Below are positions 8,684-16,818 of a stretch of 18,658 nucleotides of DNA, in pieces (position 1 is the stretch's first letter; every line of letters begins with the position of its first letter). The translations under genes were made by a program, and so were the position numbers. The notes under the pieces were generated by a model. The model was not told where the DNA came from. It searched no databases and saw nothing but the letters and a program-made list of their open reading frames with translations. Source of the stretch: a bacterium (GTDB lineage Bacteria > Bacillota > Clostridia > Oscillospirales > Acutalibacteraceae); assembly GCA_020626545.1 (NCBI GenBank), contig JAHKZS010000242.1:1-18658 (forward strand). The letters run 5' to 3'.

Positions 8684-10057
8684 ATGTTAATTGATTATGT
8701 AGGCGTTAAGGAAATTAACGGTTCGCTTATAGTTATCGACGGCGTAAAAGGCGTTTCCAACGAGGAAATCGTCGATATACGCCTTGAGGACGGCACTGTA
8801 AGACAGGGACGTGTCGTTCAGATTGAGGGCGAAAGAATAGTTGTACAGGTATTCGAGGGCACAAGAAACATAAGCCTTGTAAACGCTAAGATAAGACTTA
8901 CAGGTCATCCGATGGAGCAGGCGTTATCGCCCGAGATTATCGGACGTGTACTCGACGGCGCCGGCAGACCTATAGACGGTCTCGGAGAGATTTTCCCCGA
9001 AAAGCGTGCTAATATCAACGGTACCCCTATTAACCCTGTATCACGTATCTACCCCACTAACTACATCAACACAGGTATTTCTACCATAGACACTCTTATG
9101 ACGCTTATCAGAGGTCAGAAGCTTCCTATCTTCTCGGGTTCGGGTATGAAGCACAACGACTTAGCCGTACAGATTGTACGTCAGGCACGAATCAGCGGAG
9201 CTACCGAGGATAACTTCTGCGTAGTATTCGCGGCTATGGGTGTTCAGAAAGACGTCGCGGAATACTTTAGAAAGAGCTTTGAGGATAGCGGAGTTCTATC
9301 CCATGTAGTTATGCTCTTGAACCTCTCTAACGATCCTATTATCGAGAGAACACTTACTCCGCGCTGCGCTCTTACTATAGCCGAGTATTTGGCGTTCGAC
9401 CTCGATATGCACGTACTCGTTATTATGACTGATATGACTTCGTACGCCGAGGCTCTGCGTGAGTTCTCGTCCTCTAAGGGTGAAATCCCCGGACGTAAGG
9501 GTTACCCGGGTTATCTTTACTCCGACCTCGCTTCGCTTTACGAAAGAGCGGGTATGATTAAAGGGCATGACGGTTCGGTAACTCAGATTCCTATTCTAAC
9601 AATGCCGAACGATGATATTACTCATCCTATCCCCGACCTTACGGGTTATATTACGGAAGGTCAGATCACTCTGGACAGAACTTTACAGGGACAGGGCTAC
9701 TATCCGCCTGTGTCGGTTCTTCCGTCGCTTTCTCGACTTATGAAGGACGGTATCGGCGAGGGATTTACAAGAGCCGACCATCAGCCTTTAGCTAACCAGC
9801 TTTTCGCTTCATACGCTAAGGTAATCGACGCGAGATCGCTCGCTTCAGTTATCGGCGAGGAGGAGCTTTCCCCCATCGACAAGAAGTATATGGAATTCGG
9901 TAAACAGTTTGAGGAACGCTTTGTAAACCAAGGTTTTACAGAAAACCGCGACATTACCGAGAGCCTTGACCTCGGTTGGGAATTGCTTTCCACATTACCG
10001 AGAAGCGAACTCGACCGTGTGGACGATGAGTTGCTCGACAAATACTACAGAGGATAA
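8684..10057 (+). CDS. ntpB: V-type ATPase regulatory subunit B
   Basis: Non-catalytic nucleotide-domain partner of subunit A, 457 residues, full length. As expected for B, the P-loop is replaced by SGSGMKHND at 151-159, with no GKT. Other family marks are the [15 protein letters not shown] region, [35 protein letters not shown] (here shortened to its key points: [12 protein letters not shown] and GRKGYPGY), and [11 protein letters not shown]. Arg351 in that last motif aligns with the arginine finger that reaches into the A active site. It starts 12 bases after A behind AAGGAG. Confidence 0.98.
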   Translation: MLIDYVGVKEINGSLIVIDGVKGVSNEEIVDIRLEDGTVRQGRVVQIEGERIVVQVFEGTRNISLVNAKIRLTGHPMEQALSPEIIGRVLDGAGRPIDGLGEIFPEKRANINGTPINPVSRIYPTNYINTGISTIDTLMTLIRGQKLPIFSGSGMKHNDLAVQIVRQARISGATEDNFCVVFAAMGVQKDVAEYFRKSFEDSGVLSHVVMLLNLSNDPIIERTLTPRCALTIAEYLAFDLDMHVLVIMTDMTSYAEALREFSSSKGEIPGRKGYPGYLYSDLASLYERAGMIKGHDGSVTQIPILTMPNDDITHPIPDLTGYITEGQITLDRTLQGQGYYPPVSVLPSLSRLMKDGIGEGFTRADHQPLANQLFASYAKVIDARSLASVIGEEELSPIDKKYMEFGKQFEERFVNQGFTENRDITESLDLGWELLSTLPRSELDRVDDELLDKYYRG

Positions 10058-10071
10058 AATTCTAAAATTTA

Positions 10072-10112
10072 CGGCTTAATGCCCGATAAGCCGCGCATAT
10101 TATTAAACGGGC
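10072..10112 (+). promoter_or_regulatory. Overlapping, mutually exclusive hairpins before subunit D
   Basis: In the 64-base gap between B and D, CGGCTTA (10072-10078) pairs perfectly with TAAGCCG (10087-10093), leaving an 8-base loop. The loop contains GCCCG (10081-10085), which can instead pair with CGGGC (10108-10112) immediately before the GGAAAGG ribosome site of subunit D. The two stems cannot form together. This may tune expression of the single-copy subunit D. The pairing is seen directly, the function is inferred. Confidence 0.35.
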
Positions 10113-10121
10113 GGAAAGGCT

Positions 10122-10748
10122 ATGGTGAACACTATGGCAGTTCAGGCAGTACCTACTAAGGGAAATCTGATGAATACAAAAAAATCTCTCGCTCTCGCTA
10201 AGATGGGTTATGAGCTAATGGATAAGAAACGTAATATTCTTATCAGAGAGATGATGATGTTAATAGATAAGGCGAATGAAATTCAGGGTAAAATCGACGA
10301 CGCTTATTCAGAGGCTTACTTCGCGCTGCAAACCGCTAATATAATTCACGGTTACTGTTCGGATATAAGTAAGACGATTCCCGTGGACGATTCGCTTACG
10401 CTCGAGTACCGTTCTGTAATGGGCGTTGAGATACCGATGGTTCATATAGACGAGCCCGATAAGAGCAAACTTCATTTCGGACTTAATACAACCGGTACGG
10501 CTCTCGACAACGCTTTCGTTAAATTTACGGAAGTTAAGGTTATGACGGCGGAATTGGCGGAAATTGAGAACAGCGTTTATAGATTAGCTGACGCCATTAA
10601 AAAAACTCAGAAACGCGCTAACGCTCTCAAAAATATTATGATACCTAAATTCGAGGAAACGGTTAAATTTATTACCGACGCTCTTGACGAAAAGGACAGA
10701 GAGGAATTTTCGAGGATGAAGGTTATTAAACGCCAGAAAGAAAAATGA
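10122..10748 (+). CDS. ntpD: V-type ATPase subunit D (central rotor shaft)
   Basis: Central stalk subunit forming the long coiled-coil axle that turns inside the A3B3 head and binds F and C below. It is 208 residues, the normal length. The N-terminal pattern VPTKGNLMNTKKSLALAKMGYELMDKKRNIL matches the family's PTK-x-x-L ... LA-x-x-Gy-LLdkKR start (key residues P, T, K, L, KKR). The C-terminal helix contains the expected Arg/Lys-rich ANALKNIMIPKFEETVKF. Three starts are possible: ATG 10122, GTG 10125 and ATG 10134. Family alignment favours a protein beginning MAVQAVPT (10134), but the ribosome site GGAAAGG (10113-10119) fits GTG 10125 best, so the exact start is open. It is the last gene of the operon. 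Confidence 0.94.
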   Translation: MVNTMAVQAVPTKGNLMNTKKSLALAKMGYELMDKKRNILIREMMMLIDKANEIQGKIDDAYSEAYFALQTANIIHGYCSDISKTIPVDDSLTLEYRSVMGVEIPMVHIDEPDKSKLHFGLNTTGTALDNAFVKFTEVKVMTAELAEIENSVYRLADAIKKTQKRANALKNIMIPKFEETVKFITDALDEKDREEFSRMKVIKRQKEK

Positions 10749-10760
10749 TACTAAACATTA

Positions 10761-10795
10761 AAACTCCCGAAGCAATAACTTCGGGAGTTTTTTTT
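10761..10795. terminator. Intrinsic terminator, probably bidirectional
   Basis: A perfect 12-bp inverted repeat (AAACTCCCGAAG / CTTCGGGAGTTT) with a 6-base loop CAATAA, ending in a run of eight T on the plus strand. It lies 12 bases after the subunit D stop and closes the ATPase operon. On the minus strand the same stem follows the pseudokinase gene stop (10801-10803), ending in a four-T stretch, so it probably serves both convergent genes. Confidence 0.92.
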
Positions 10796-10800
10796 ATAAT

Positions 10801-13158
10801 TTATTTTATTTTTTTAACTTTTACGCCGTACGGGAAAGCGAATTTATGAATCTTGCATTTTTTAGCTACGTAAACTGTCTTTAACTTTCTACAGCTTAAG
10901 AACGCGGAAGATTTAATTCTTTTTACAGACTTAGGAATGACTAATTTTTTTACGCCTTTCATTCCGAAGAACGCCGCTGTAGGAACTGTTTTCATTCTGC
11001 TGGGAACAACAAGGGTTTTAATCTTATTGCATCCGCTAAACACATATTTCCCGATTTTCTTAATCTTGTATCCGATGGTTAAATGCTTCGCGGAAGTACA
11101 TTTTTCAAACGCGCCTGTTTCAACCTTCTTAACTGTGCTGGGAATATATATTTTTTTCAGCGATTTACATTCGTTAAAAGTATATTTCTTTATAACTTTA
11201 ATCTTTAACGGTATTAAGACAGATTTAAGTTTTTTGCATCCCCAGAAAGCTGAACTTCCAATAGCCGTAACCGAATTAGGAATATCCGCTTTTTTAAGCT
11301 TACTACAAAACATAAACGCGTTATTTCCTATTTTCTTTAACCCTTCCTGCATCTTTACGGTTTCTACAACCTTATGGGAACTGATAAAATGCTCCTTCAG
11401 GGTTTTAATACTTTTCGGAATAGTTATTTTTTTCAGTTTATTACAGCCGGAAAAAACATACGCGTCGAAAGAGCCTTTTTTACTTGAGGTAGATGTTCCG
11501 GACGCCTCAAATGATTTCAACTCGCTGCAACCTGAAAAGGCGTAGCTTTTAATAGAACTAACGTGATTGGGGACTTTAATTTTCTTTAATCCTTTGCAAT
11601 TGTAAAACGCATCGCTCGAAATTGTATCCAGGCTGTCCGGCAGCGAAATATCATTAAGTTTCTTACAATTATTAAAGGCGTATTCCCCTATTTTAGTAAC
11701 GCCGTTATTAAGCTTGACAGATTTTAAACTATTACAATCGCTGAAAATATATTTTGAGAGATTTTTAACGGAACCCGGTACAGTGATACTCTCAATCGAA
11801 GAATATCTAAACGCGTTTTCTCCTATTTCGGTAACATTTTCCGGAATAACAAACTCTGTTATTACAGAATACGAAAACGCGCCTTTTTCAATTTTCTTTA
11901 CAGAGTTAGGAATAGTTATAGATTTAAGCGGAGATCCGTTAAAAGCATTCGCTCCGATTACCTCAACGGGTTTTCCCTCTATTTCGGAAGGAATGGAGGC
12001 GGTATCGTCATTTCCGATATATTTTTCGATTACTACTTCAGACGAGTTTACGCTGTATTTAAAATCCTTAGCGGGATTCGAGCCAAATAACAGCATACAC
12101 GCTACAACGCCGATTACAACAACAACTACTACAACAAATGCCGCCACGGCGGGAATAATCCACTTGGGGAATTTACCTTTAGATTTATTAACCGGAGCGT
12201 TTGAGGCAGGAGGATTAGGAGTAGCGGGAGTATATGGCTGAGGTACAGGATTTCGGTTGTACGATTGACCTGATGAATAACCCGTCGAACTGTTGAAAGC
12301 CTGTCTGAAACCGGTAATATTCTGAAATCTATTTGTTTCATTAATACTTAAAGCCTTTTTGAGAGCTTGTTCCTCGTTTGGGGATATAGGAACCGCGAAC
12401 ATCGAAGGATAGGCTATATTCTCACCGTCGAATCGATCAATCGCGTCCGGAAGCGTAACACCTGTAAGTGAAGTATATATTGTTGCCGCGAGAGAATACA
12501 CATCACTATAAGCTCCTTTAGGAGAATTACGCGAATAAAACTCTTTAGGAGAAAAACCGTAATTAATTATAGCGTCAAATCTTCCGCTATTAGAAGCGAA
12601 CATAGCAAGCGTATTCGAAAAGCCTGTGAGCTTAACAATTCCGGTACTTGTGATAAAAATACTGTACGGGGAAATATTGTAATGGTATATTCCTTTACTA
12701 TGTACTTCCTCCAACGCTTCCATAACAGGATTTATTATATTACGAAGTTCAGCTATACTGACCTTTCCGCCGGCGTTATTAGCGTAATCATAAAGCGAGG
12801 CTCCGTCAAAAAGTTCATTTACGTAATAAGCGGTATTATTGAACTGAAAATAATCTAAAACTTTTACTATATTAGCACTGCGAACAGAACTCAAAGCCGC
12901 GGCTTCGTTCATAAAATCGGATAATCCGCTGTTGAACAACTGAAAATATGAATTCGAAACAACCGCTACAGACATATTGCCCTCACGGCGCGCGACTCCT
13001 TCGGGGAAATACTCTTTTAATGTGAAATACTCATTCGTATTGGTATCACGTACAATGTAGGTAAATCCTATAATATTTTGGTCAGTTACTTGTTCGATAA
13101 TATATTTACCGTTAATTATAGTACCGATATTTAATGAACCGAAATAATCATAACTCAT
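10801..13158 (-). CDS. Membrane-spanning pseudokinase with BspA-type leucine-rich repeats
   Basis: A 785-residue protein with three parts. Residues ~17-290 are a Ser/Thr-kinase-like domain of the type with KEYFP after the ATP-binding lysine: Lys48 in LKEYFP, Glu85 in NEAAAL, Asp219 in SDVYSLAAT and Arg242 are kept. The catalytic motifs are not. HRD is HYN (159-161), the Mg-binding Asn is Ser166, DFG is GFS (179-181), and the glycine loop (about 23-33) keeps only one glycine. A Pro/Asn/Ser linker (~291-330) leads to one membrane helix (~334-357), then ~16 repeats of about 23 residues of the pattern aF-x-x-C-x-x-L-k-x-i-x-i-P, the LRR_5/BspA family, which would lie outside the cell. Inference: a signalling or surface-scaffold receptor that binds rather than phosphorylates. 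It has its own promoter and a GGTGG ribosome site. The pseudokinase reading is strong, the role unknown. Confidence 0.9.
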   Translation of the reverse strand: MSYDYFGSLNIGTIINGKYIIEQVTDQNIIGFTYIVRDTNTNEYFTLKEYFPEGVARREGNMSVAVVSNSYFQLFNSGLSDFMNEAAALSSVRSANIVKVLDYFQFNNTAYYVNELFDGASLYDYANNAGGKVSIAELRNIINPVMEALEEVHSKGIYHYNISPYSIFITSTGIVKLTGFSNTLAMFASNSGRFDAIINYGFSPKEFYSRNSPKGAYSDVYSLAATIYTSLTGVTLPDAIDRFDGENIAYPSMFAVPISPNEEQALKKALSINETNRFQNITGFRQAFNSSTGYSSGQSYNRNPVPQPYTPATPNPPASNAPVNKSKGKFPKWIIPAVAAFVVVVVVVIGVVACMLLFGSNPAKDFKYSVNSSEVVIEKYIGNDDTASIPSEIEGKPVEVIGANAFNGSPLKSITIPNSVKKIEKGAFSYSVITEFVIPENVTEIGENAFRYSSIESITVPGSVKNLSKYIFSDCNSLKSVKLNNGVTKIGEYAFNNCKKLNDISLPDSLDTISSDAFYNCKGLKKIKVPNHVSSIKSYAFSGCSELKSFEASGTSTSSKKGSFDAYVFSGCNKLKKITIPKSIKTLKEHFISSHKVVETVKMQEGLKKIGNNAFMFCSKLKKADIPNSVTAIGSSAFWGCKKLKSVLIPLKIKVIKKYTFNECKSLKKIYIPSTVKKVETGAFEKCTSAKHLTIGYKIKKIGKYVFSGCNKIKTLVVPSRMKTVPTAAFFGMKGVKKLVIPKSVKRIKSSAFLSCRKLKTVYVAKKCKIHKFAFPYGVKVKKIK

Positions 13159-13200
13159 ATTACCACCAAAGCCTTTTCTAGAATATAATTTATGAATTTG

Positions 13201-13229
13201 ATTATATCAAAGTGAATCCTAACTGTCAA
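13201..13229 (-). promoter_or_regulatory. Near-perfect housekeeping (sigma-A) promoter for the pseudokinase gene
   Basis: On the minus strand, TTGACA (13224-13229) is followed by exactly 17 bases and TATAAT (13201-13206), both perfect consensus boxes. Transcription would begin about 35 bases before the ATG at 13158. A 5-bp inverted repeat, TAACT / AGTTA (13220-13235), straddles the -35 box and could be a small operator. It separates this gene from the upstream ECF operon. Confidence 0.85.
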
Positions 13230-13292
13230 TAGTTAACAATAATTTGACTGTAATTATAAATATTTTGTTAAATATTTTCACAAGTTTGATGT

Positions 13293-13967
13293 TTATAACC
13301 CGAATTTAACCTTTAATCTCTCGATTTTTTTTCTAAAAAGAGGTTCTAAGATAATCAGAAAAATTATATTAGAAATTATATATTGAGCTGTTACAGGCAA
13401 CGCGGTTGCTATAGCGGCAATAAATCTTTCCGGATTAAAGGTTCCGTCCATCCAAAGTACAGTCCACACATCCATCATTAAAGAATACGCTATTCCGGCG
13501 AACACACCGTAAATTATCAGTACAATTTTGCTCTTTATAAGCGGATTTGACAGCAAGCCCGCGATAAAGCCGATTATTCCCCAGGAAAACATCTGGAAAG
13601 GAGTCCACGCTCCCTGACCGAAATAGAAGTTAGAAATTACAGCCGATAACGCTCCCGTTAAAAATCCAAACTCGCATCCGAAATACATTCCAGCGATTAC
13701 AACCATTGCGGTCACAGGTTTAAAAAACGGAATCGGCGCGAATATAAAACGTCCGGCAACGGACAACGCAGTCATTACCGCGAGCATTACAAGTCTTCTT
13801 GTAGAGGAGTTCTTTTCGAAGCTTATAAAAAACGGTACGCACGCCGTTATCACTACTGCTGCCGAAACTATAACAAAGCTTCTTTGCGGATATAAAACAG
13901 CGCCGATAATTATAAGAGCGGGTATTAATAAGAATACAAATAAATATTTTAAATACTTTTTAACCAT
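13293..13967 (-). CDS. ECF transporter S component, probable corrinoid type
   Basis: Substrate-specific membrane subunit of an energy-coupling-factor vitamin transporter. It is 224 residues with about seven hydrophobic segments: two at the N-terminus (6-26, 31-50), then the usual S-component core from RRLVMLAVMTALSVAGRFIF onward. Visible family pattern: the AxxxA-type helix VMTALSVAGR that docks onto EcfT, IAGMYFGCEFGFLTGA, then FGQGAWTPFQMFSWGIIGFIAG. The last pattern occurs in S components found beside DUF4430 and barrel proteins. Its ATG overlaps the EcfA stop by 8 bases and it ends the operon. A cobalamin-like substrate is inferred from the neighbouring genes, not from binding residues. 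It could also be a related cofactor or precursor. Confidence 0.85.
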   Translation of the reverse strand: MVKKYLKYLFVFLLIPALIIIGAVLYPQRSFVIVSAAVVITACVPFFISFEKNSSTRRLVMLAVMTALSVAGRFIFAPIPFFKPVTAMVVIAGMYFGCEFGFLTGALSAVISNFYFGQGAWTPFQMFSWGIIGFIAGLLSNPLIKSKIVLIIYGVFAGIAYSLMMDVWTVLWMDGTFNPERFIAAIATALPVTAQYIISNIIFLIILEPLFRKKIERLKVKFGL

Positions 13968-15528
13968 TTACACACCTTATTATATCATCCACAGTAACGG
14001 CATTGTCGATAATTTCTTTAGCCATTTTAGCGGCGGAAGTTGTATAAAAAATATTCTCACGGAAGAATTGTCGGGTAATACCCTCGCTTGTAATCCCGCC
14101 GTTAAAGAGCAGTCCGCACCTATCGGCAAAGCTTGCGGCAAATTCGAGGTCATGGGTTACCAGCAACACAGTTATGCCCCTATCAGTAAGCGATTTAAGT
14201 ATTCTACCGAGATTCTCTTTCGCGAAATTATCGAAGCCTTTAGTAGCTTCATCCATCAGAAGTATATCGGGCTTAGTCAGAAGCACTTTACAAATAGCCG
14301 CGCGCTGTAATTCGCCGCCGCTTAAATCATAAGGGTGAGTTTTAAGATAATCTAAAAGTCCGAATTCAGATAATAATTCTTTATAAGAATTACTAATAAG
14401 CTTCATATCATCCTCGAGCGTATCCTTTACAAATACGTTTTTGGGGTTCTGAGGTAAATAAGAAAGCTTTAAATTATGCTTTATTTTCCCTTTATACGCT
14501 TTTAGAGAGCCGTTTATAACATTAAGGAGAGTAGACTTGCCGCAACCGTTTTCGCCCAGCAGAGCGTAAATCTCACCTTTTTTTATATTCAGCGATAAAC
14601 CTTTTAAAATATCCCTGCCGTGCTTTTCGTATCTGAACCAAAGATTACGGACTGACAGAACGGTACCACTGCATTTTATTTCTAAATTAGAATTATAATT
14701 GCTGTTTATATCAAGTTTAGAAAGGAACTCTCTCCCCTCTTTAACACTTAAAGGACAGTCTAGATCGGAATTTAAAGTATTATAAAGCCTTACCGGCGCG
14801 GGCAAAGTTTTTCCGATTTTTTCATTTTTTAAATCCACGCTTATTTCTTTTGGAGAATTATAAGCGGTTATATCTCCGTTATTAAGATATATTACCTTAT
14901 CACATAAACGGTAAACTTCCGAGAGATGATGTTCGGCTATTATAACAGTAGTTCCGAAATCATCGTTTATTCTTTTCAGTGTATGGATAAAATCTACGGC
15001 GAAAATCGGATCGAGCATAGATACCGGTTCATCGAGAAGTATCACCTTTGGGTTCATAACCATTACAGACGCGAGATTCAAAAGCTGTTTTTCTCCGCCG
15101 GAGAGCGAGTTTGTTTCTCGGTCGAACATATCGGAGAATCCGAAATACGCCGCAAACTCGGCGGTCTTTGAGCGGATTGTTTCTTTATCTACGCCTAAGC
15201 TTTCCAGACCGAACGCGAGCTCGGAATACACTTTATCTGTTACAATCTGGGAATCGGGATCCTGCAATATAAATCCAATCTCTGAGGCGCTTTCCGCTTT
15301 TGATAAATCTTCAATCTTTTTTCTTTTATAGAATATTTCTCCGCTTTTTTCGCCGAGCGGAGCAAGCTCTTTTTTCAGCATTTTCAGGAGAGTTGTTTTT
15401 CCGCATCCGGACTGACCGATTAAAAGCAAGAACTCGCCTGAGTTTACCTTTAGATTTATATTCTTGAGAGCGTATTTCGGGGATTTGTTGTATTTAAAAC
15501 TCAGATTTTCGATATTAAATATTTCCAT
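13960..15528 (-). CDS. Fused double ATPase of the ECF transporter (EcfA-EcfA)
   Basis: A 522-residue protein carrying two ABC ATPase domains in one chain, which replaces the separate EcfA1 and EcfA2 and powers uptake. First half: Walker A GQSGCGKTT (38-46), Q-loop Gln89 in LQDPDSQ, signature LSGGE (142-146), Walker B ILLDEP with Glu167, switch His200. Second half: Walker A GENGCGKST (325-333), Q-loop Gln360, signature LSGGE (402-406), Walker B ILLMDEA with Glu427, switch His459. All residues for hydrolysis are present in both sites. The two domains are joined by a linker of about 55 residues (~235-288). An AGGAGGGG ribosome site lies before the ATG, inside the end of EcfT, which it overlaps by 28 bases. 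Confidence 0.95.
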   Translation of the reverse strand: MEIFNIENLSFKYNKSPKYALKNINLKVNSGEFLLLIGQSGCGKTTLLKMLKKELAPLGEKSGEIFYKRKKIEDLSKAESASEIGFILQDPDSQIVTDKVYSELAFGLESLGVDKETIRSKTAEFAAYFGFSDMFDRETNSLSGGEKQLLNLASVMVMNPKVILLDEPVSMLDPIFAVDFIHTLKRINDDFGTTVIIAEHHLSEVYRLCDKVIYLNNGDITAYNSPKEISVDLKNEKIGKTLPAPVRLYNTLNSDLDCPLSVKEGREFLSKLDINSNYNSNLEIKCSGTVLSVRNLWFRYEKHGRDILKGLSLNIKKGEIYALLGENGCGKSTLLNVINGSLKAYKGKIKHNLKLSYLPQNPKNVFVKDTLEDDMKLISNSYKELLSEFGLLDYLKTHPYDLSGGELQRAAICKVLLTKPDILLMDEATKGFDNFAKENLGRILKSLTDRGITVLLVTHDLEFAASFADRCGLLFNGGITSEGITRQFFRENIFYTTSAAKMAKEIIDNAVTVDDIIRCVNG

Positions 15529-16352
15529 CTAATCCCCTCCTTTAGCTCATAGATAAACGGAATAAAAGTAAGTATTATAAACGATAAATAGCCTAAAGCT
15601 TCGAGAAAGTTAATACTCGGAAAAATAAGCTCGGGATAATAGGTAAAATCGGTTTTATAAACAACAGATAATACAAATAAAACCGATGTAATTATTAGAA
15701 AGCCCGCGTCGGATAATGTAAATCTGAATCTTGAGTAAAAGGTTCTCTTTTTAGAACCGTAACCCCTCGAATTCATACTGTCGGATGTTATTATAGAATT
15801 TTCCATAGCCTGAGTAATAACCGCGGAAAAGCTGTTCAGATAGCGTTTTAGCCGGCGTTTATTACTGATTAGTTTTTGGGTACGGTTAATCTCGCGAAAG
15901 CTTTTTATAAAATTCGGAATAAATCTTAACGTCATCGAAAGGACCAGAGCAAGCTTAGGGCTTATTTTCCCGAAAAGAAAAATAAACCGTTCGGTATCGA
16001 ACACTAAATTAAAACATTTAAACCATAGTATAACCTCGGTTATACATAATCCGAGTACCGCTCCATAGACAAAAGCTTCGAGCGTTACACGATTATCATT
16101 TATAAAAAATAAAACCGTCTTGCCGTTATGGGAAAAGAGCGGATTAGTAATCGTTACCGCGAGCAAAATAATAATACAAGCGGCGATAGATTTTAATAAG
16201 CTCCTTTTGTCCGATACAACAAGGCAGTACAAAACCGCTCCCAACATTCCCGAGATTAACAGAATTGGATTAAACGAGAATATTGAGATAAACAGTACAT
16301 ATATAAAATAGATTAAAAGAACTATCGGATTAAAATTCTTAAGTGTGTTCAT
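15501..16352 (-). CDS. ecfT: ECF transporter membrane coupling subunit EcfT (CbiQ family)
   Basis: Coupling subunit that links the ATPases to the S component. It is 283 residues with about five or six membrane segments (two near 11-48, one ~55-72, one ~90-112, then a C-terminal pair ~210-232 and ~245-268). Family marks: SMTLRFIPNF in the cytoplasmic helix, followed by NRTQKLIS and a second motif MNSRGYGSKKRTFY. That second motif corresponds to the conserved Ala-Arg-Gly type coupling helix that inserts into the ATPase groove; here the Ala is Ser but Arg-Gly is kept. It overlaps the DUF4430 gene by 14 bases and the ATPase gene by 28, so the genes are translationally coupled. Confidence 0.93.
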   Translation of the reverse strand: MNTLKNFNPIVLLIYFIYVLFISIFSFNPILLISGMLGAVLYCLVVSDKRSLLKSIAACIIILLAVTITNPLFSHNGKTVLFFINDNRVTLEAFVYGAVLGLCITEVILWFKCFNLVFDTERFIFLFGKISPKLALVLSMTLRFIPNFIKSFREINRTQKLISNKRRLKRYLNSFSAVITQAMENSIITSDSMNSRGYGSKKRTFYSRFRFTLSDAGFLIITSVLFVLSVVYKTDFTYYPELIFPSINFLEALGYLSFIILTFIPFIYELKEGIRWKYLISKI

Positions 16353-16818
16353 ATTTATTTCCTATATCCACCCCTAAGTCGCAGGTATAAAGCCAGCGGA
16401 TTGTATCGCCGTTTTTGAGTTCATAAGCGTTGCAACCTACGCTCGGAAAATCACCGTTTACGCTATATTCCCAACCCGAGTGTTCGCCGCATTCAAACTC
16501 GTACAGGTAGTCTATACCCTCAATATAGATATTATCACCCATACCTGAATACTCGAACTGGATTTTCTTATTTTTACAGGCGGTTTTAAAAGCGTCGAAT
16601 ACAGTATCGCCTTTATTAAAATTAACTTTATAATCGGTTAAGATGTTAGCTTTTTTACGTTTAGAGCCCTTGTATTTTACCGCCGTAGAACAGTTAATTG
16701 AAATAGTAGCGGTAAGAGTACCGTTTTCGGTATTATTGTAATATTCATCGGCAGATTTTATTGAGCAAGAAGTTAAAACAAAAATAATTAAGACAGGAAT
16801 AAAGATCAGCTTTTTCAC
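16339..16818 (-). CDS. DUF4430 lipoprotein, transcobalamin beta-domain-like
   Basis: A 159-residue predicted lipoprotein. The signal peptide ends in the lipobox LTSC with Cys18 as the lipid anchor, so it sits on the outer face of the membrane. Residues ~34-154 match the DUF4430 domain: GDTVFDAF, then EHSGWEYSVNGDFP, YELKNGDTIRWLYTCDLGVD (key points G-W-x-Y-x-V-N-G, the GD-x-I-x-W strand and the final D-L-G-x-D). In animals this fold is the C-terminal cobalamin-binding domain of intrinsic factor and transcobalamin. The start is GTG, chosen because the lipoprotein signal follows and GGGAGGT (16824-16830) lies 5 bases upstream. GTGA overlaps the stop of the barrel gene by 4 bases. Inferred role: lid half of a two-piece corrinoid binder feeding the ECF transporter. 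Confidence 0.88.
   Translation of the reverse strand: MKKLIFIPVLIIFVLTSCSIKSADEYYNNTENGTLTATISINCSTAVKYKGSKRKKANILTDYKVNFNKGDTVFDAFKTACKNKKIQFEYSGMGDNIYIEGIDYLYEFECGEHSGWEYSVNGDFPSVGCNAYELKNGDTIRWLYTCDLGVDIGNKYEHT

Noticed and set aside
10937..12241. Long open frames on the plus strand across the repeat region of the pseudokinase gene
   Set aside because: They are antisense to a clearly coding gene; the proteins show no family features and arise from the repetitive codon pattern.
13244..13259. TTGACT with a nearby TATAAA on the plus strand
   Set aside because: The spacing of about 5 bases is far too short for a promoter, and no plus-strand gene follows.
13258..13277. AT-only inverted repeat (AAATATTT twice, 4-base loop) after the S component gene, a possible terminator
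   Set aside because: The stem has no G-C pairs and no T-run follows it on the minus strand, so it would be a poor terminator; left unannotated.
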